From: Bacillota bacterium
GTDB taxonomy: Bacteria; Bacillota_E; Sulfobacillia; Sulfobacillales; Sulfobacillaceae
Length of the DNA: 5,775 nt
Assembly (NCBI GenBank): GCA_021802375.1
Contig: JAKAAL010000318.1
Location: 1 to 5,775, forward strand
Direction of reading: 5' to 3'
The first letter of the stretch is position 1. Each line of letters begins with the position of its first letter. Of the stretch, positions 5,110 to 5,775 are shown piece after piece. Below the pieces are notes generated by a model. The model saw nothing but the letters and a program-made list of their open reading frames with translations, was not told where the DNA came from and searched no databases. Both the position numbers and the translations under genes were made by a program.

Positions 5110-5775
5110 TTAAGAGGGAGTGGCCGACCCAGGTGCCTCGGGAACCTCTGACATCGGTGCTAAGTAATTCTCCCCCATGCTCTGCCTTCTCCGCTTCATC
5201 CGATACATTCCACGGTCTGCCGCATCCAGAAGCGCTTCGACATTTTGCCCGTCATCGGGATAGCGACTCCATCCCACACTTATGGAAATCACTTCCGACC
5301 TTCCCTCCTCCACCATAATCGGTTCCATACATCGCTGCAAAATCCGATCGCGAACCAAGAGACCCTCGTCCACACTCCGAATGTTAGAGACCAACACAGT
5401 AAACTCATCCCCGCCAAATCGACTGACACAATCTATCGGTCGCAAACCCGCGTGGAGCCGTGCGGCCACCTCCTGAAGCACAATATCCCCCATCAAATGG
5501 CCACTCTCGTCATTAAAATGCTTGAAATCATCACAATCGACAAAGAATACCGCGAACTGCTCCCAGGAGGCATCGTGGTCACGGATGGCCTCTTCTAGGC
5601 GGCGTTGAAACGCGCGTCGATTCAACACGCCCGTGAGCGGGTCTTGGTCCACCATCCTCACTAAGGTTTCGTGGGCTTTTGCTTGCATCGTATGGTCATG
5701 AAGCGCCAGAATGCAGTAGGTCCGCTCGCCGATGGATAAGTATTGTCCATCCACGACGAGCGTGCGAAGATTACC
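5110..5775 (-). CDS. PAS-GGDEF diguanylate cyclase, C-terminal part
   Basis: The visible 221 residues would make cyclic di-GMP from two GTP, a second messenger controlling motility and biofilm formation. Residues 1 to ~30 from the window edge look like the last strands of a PAS sensor domain (RTYCILALHD then HTMQAKA). The GGDEF domain follows: DPLTGVLNRRAF, the metal and substrate region FFVDCDDFKHFNDESGH, the inhibitory I-site RPID, exactly five residues later the intact GGDEF signature in SRFGGDEFTVL, then SISVGWSRYPDDG and AADRGMYRMKRR. All key residues for catalysis and for product feedback are present. The C-terminus ends about 25 residues after the domain, with no EAL partner. The frame is open to the right edge with no stop, so the start and any further sensor or membrane domains lie outside the window. 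It is the only clearly housekeeping-type gene here and has no visible operon partner. Confidence 0.93.
   Translation of the reverse strand, partial: GNLRTLVVDGQYLSIGERTYCILALHDHTMQAKAHETLVRMVDQDPLTGVLNRRAFQRRLEEAIRDHDASWEQFAVFFVDCDDFKHFNDESGHLMGDIVLQEVAARLHAGLRPIDCVSRFGGDEFTVLVSNIRSVDEGLLVRDRILQRCMEPIMVEEGRSEVISISVGWSRYPDDGQNVEALLDAADRGMYRMKRRRQSMGENYLAPMSEVPEAPGSATPS

Noticed and set aside
5245..5598. Plus-strand frame of 117 codons
   Set aside because: Antisense shadow of the GGDEF domain.
1..5775. CRISPR array, tRNA or rRNA
   Set aside because: No regularly spaced repeats and no tRNA- or rRNA-like sequence seen on either strand. The RuvC proteins are TnpBs with transposase neighbours, not Cas12.

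Overview
This window looks like a bacterial mobile-element graveyard beside one ordinary chromosomal gene. All genes I can support lie on the minus strand. The only feature with a plus-strand reading is a probable group II intron relic at the left. The sequence is fairly GC-rich, and both transposon nuclease genes have strong AGGAGG-type ribosome binding sites. No rRNA, tRNA or taxonomic marker is present, so the host cannot be named. The strong Shine-Dalgarno sites and the PAS-GGDEF protein would fit many free-living bacteria.

Layout from left to right. Positions 1-470 hold no gene I can support. Positions 475-960 probably hold an ORF-less, decayed group II intron. Its 3' part (domains V and VI, 885-957, with a bulged branch-point adenosine) is recognisable, whereas its 5' part rests mainly on a GTGCG start. 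Positions 1110-1144 hold a perfect 11-bp inverted repeat. Positions 1218-2657 encode an apparently intact 479-aa TnpB of the IS607 type, with a likely omegaRNA across its 3' end. A 5'-truncated tnpA serine recombinase remnant (2654 to about 2930) overlaps its start by four bases. Positions 3101-3580 contain an unrecognised open frame. Positions 3676-4892 hold a second tnpB, of the IS200/IS605 (IS1341-like) type, ruined by four frameshifts, a nonsense codon, loss of the start codon and loss of zinc-finger cysteines. Positions 5110-5775 hold the C-terminal part of a PAS-GGDEF diguanylate cyclase that enters from the right edge.

How the parts relate: the IS607 element can no longer transpose on its own, because the recombinase has lost its N-terminal catalytic serine region. 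Its TnpB nevertheless keeps the RuvC triad, the zinc ribbon, a good ribosome binding site and a structured RNA downstream. It is therefore an orphan RNA-guided nuclease candidate. The second tnpB is a useful contrast: a neighbouring copy of the same superfamily that has clearly decayed. The diguanylate cyclase shows no functional link to the mobile elements. I found no convincing new multi-gene system; the retained TnpB/omegaRNA and the compact intron relic are the most interesting parts.
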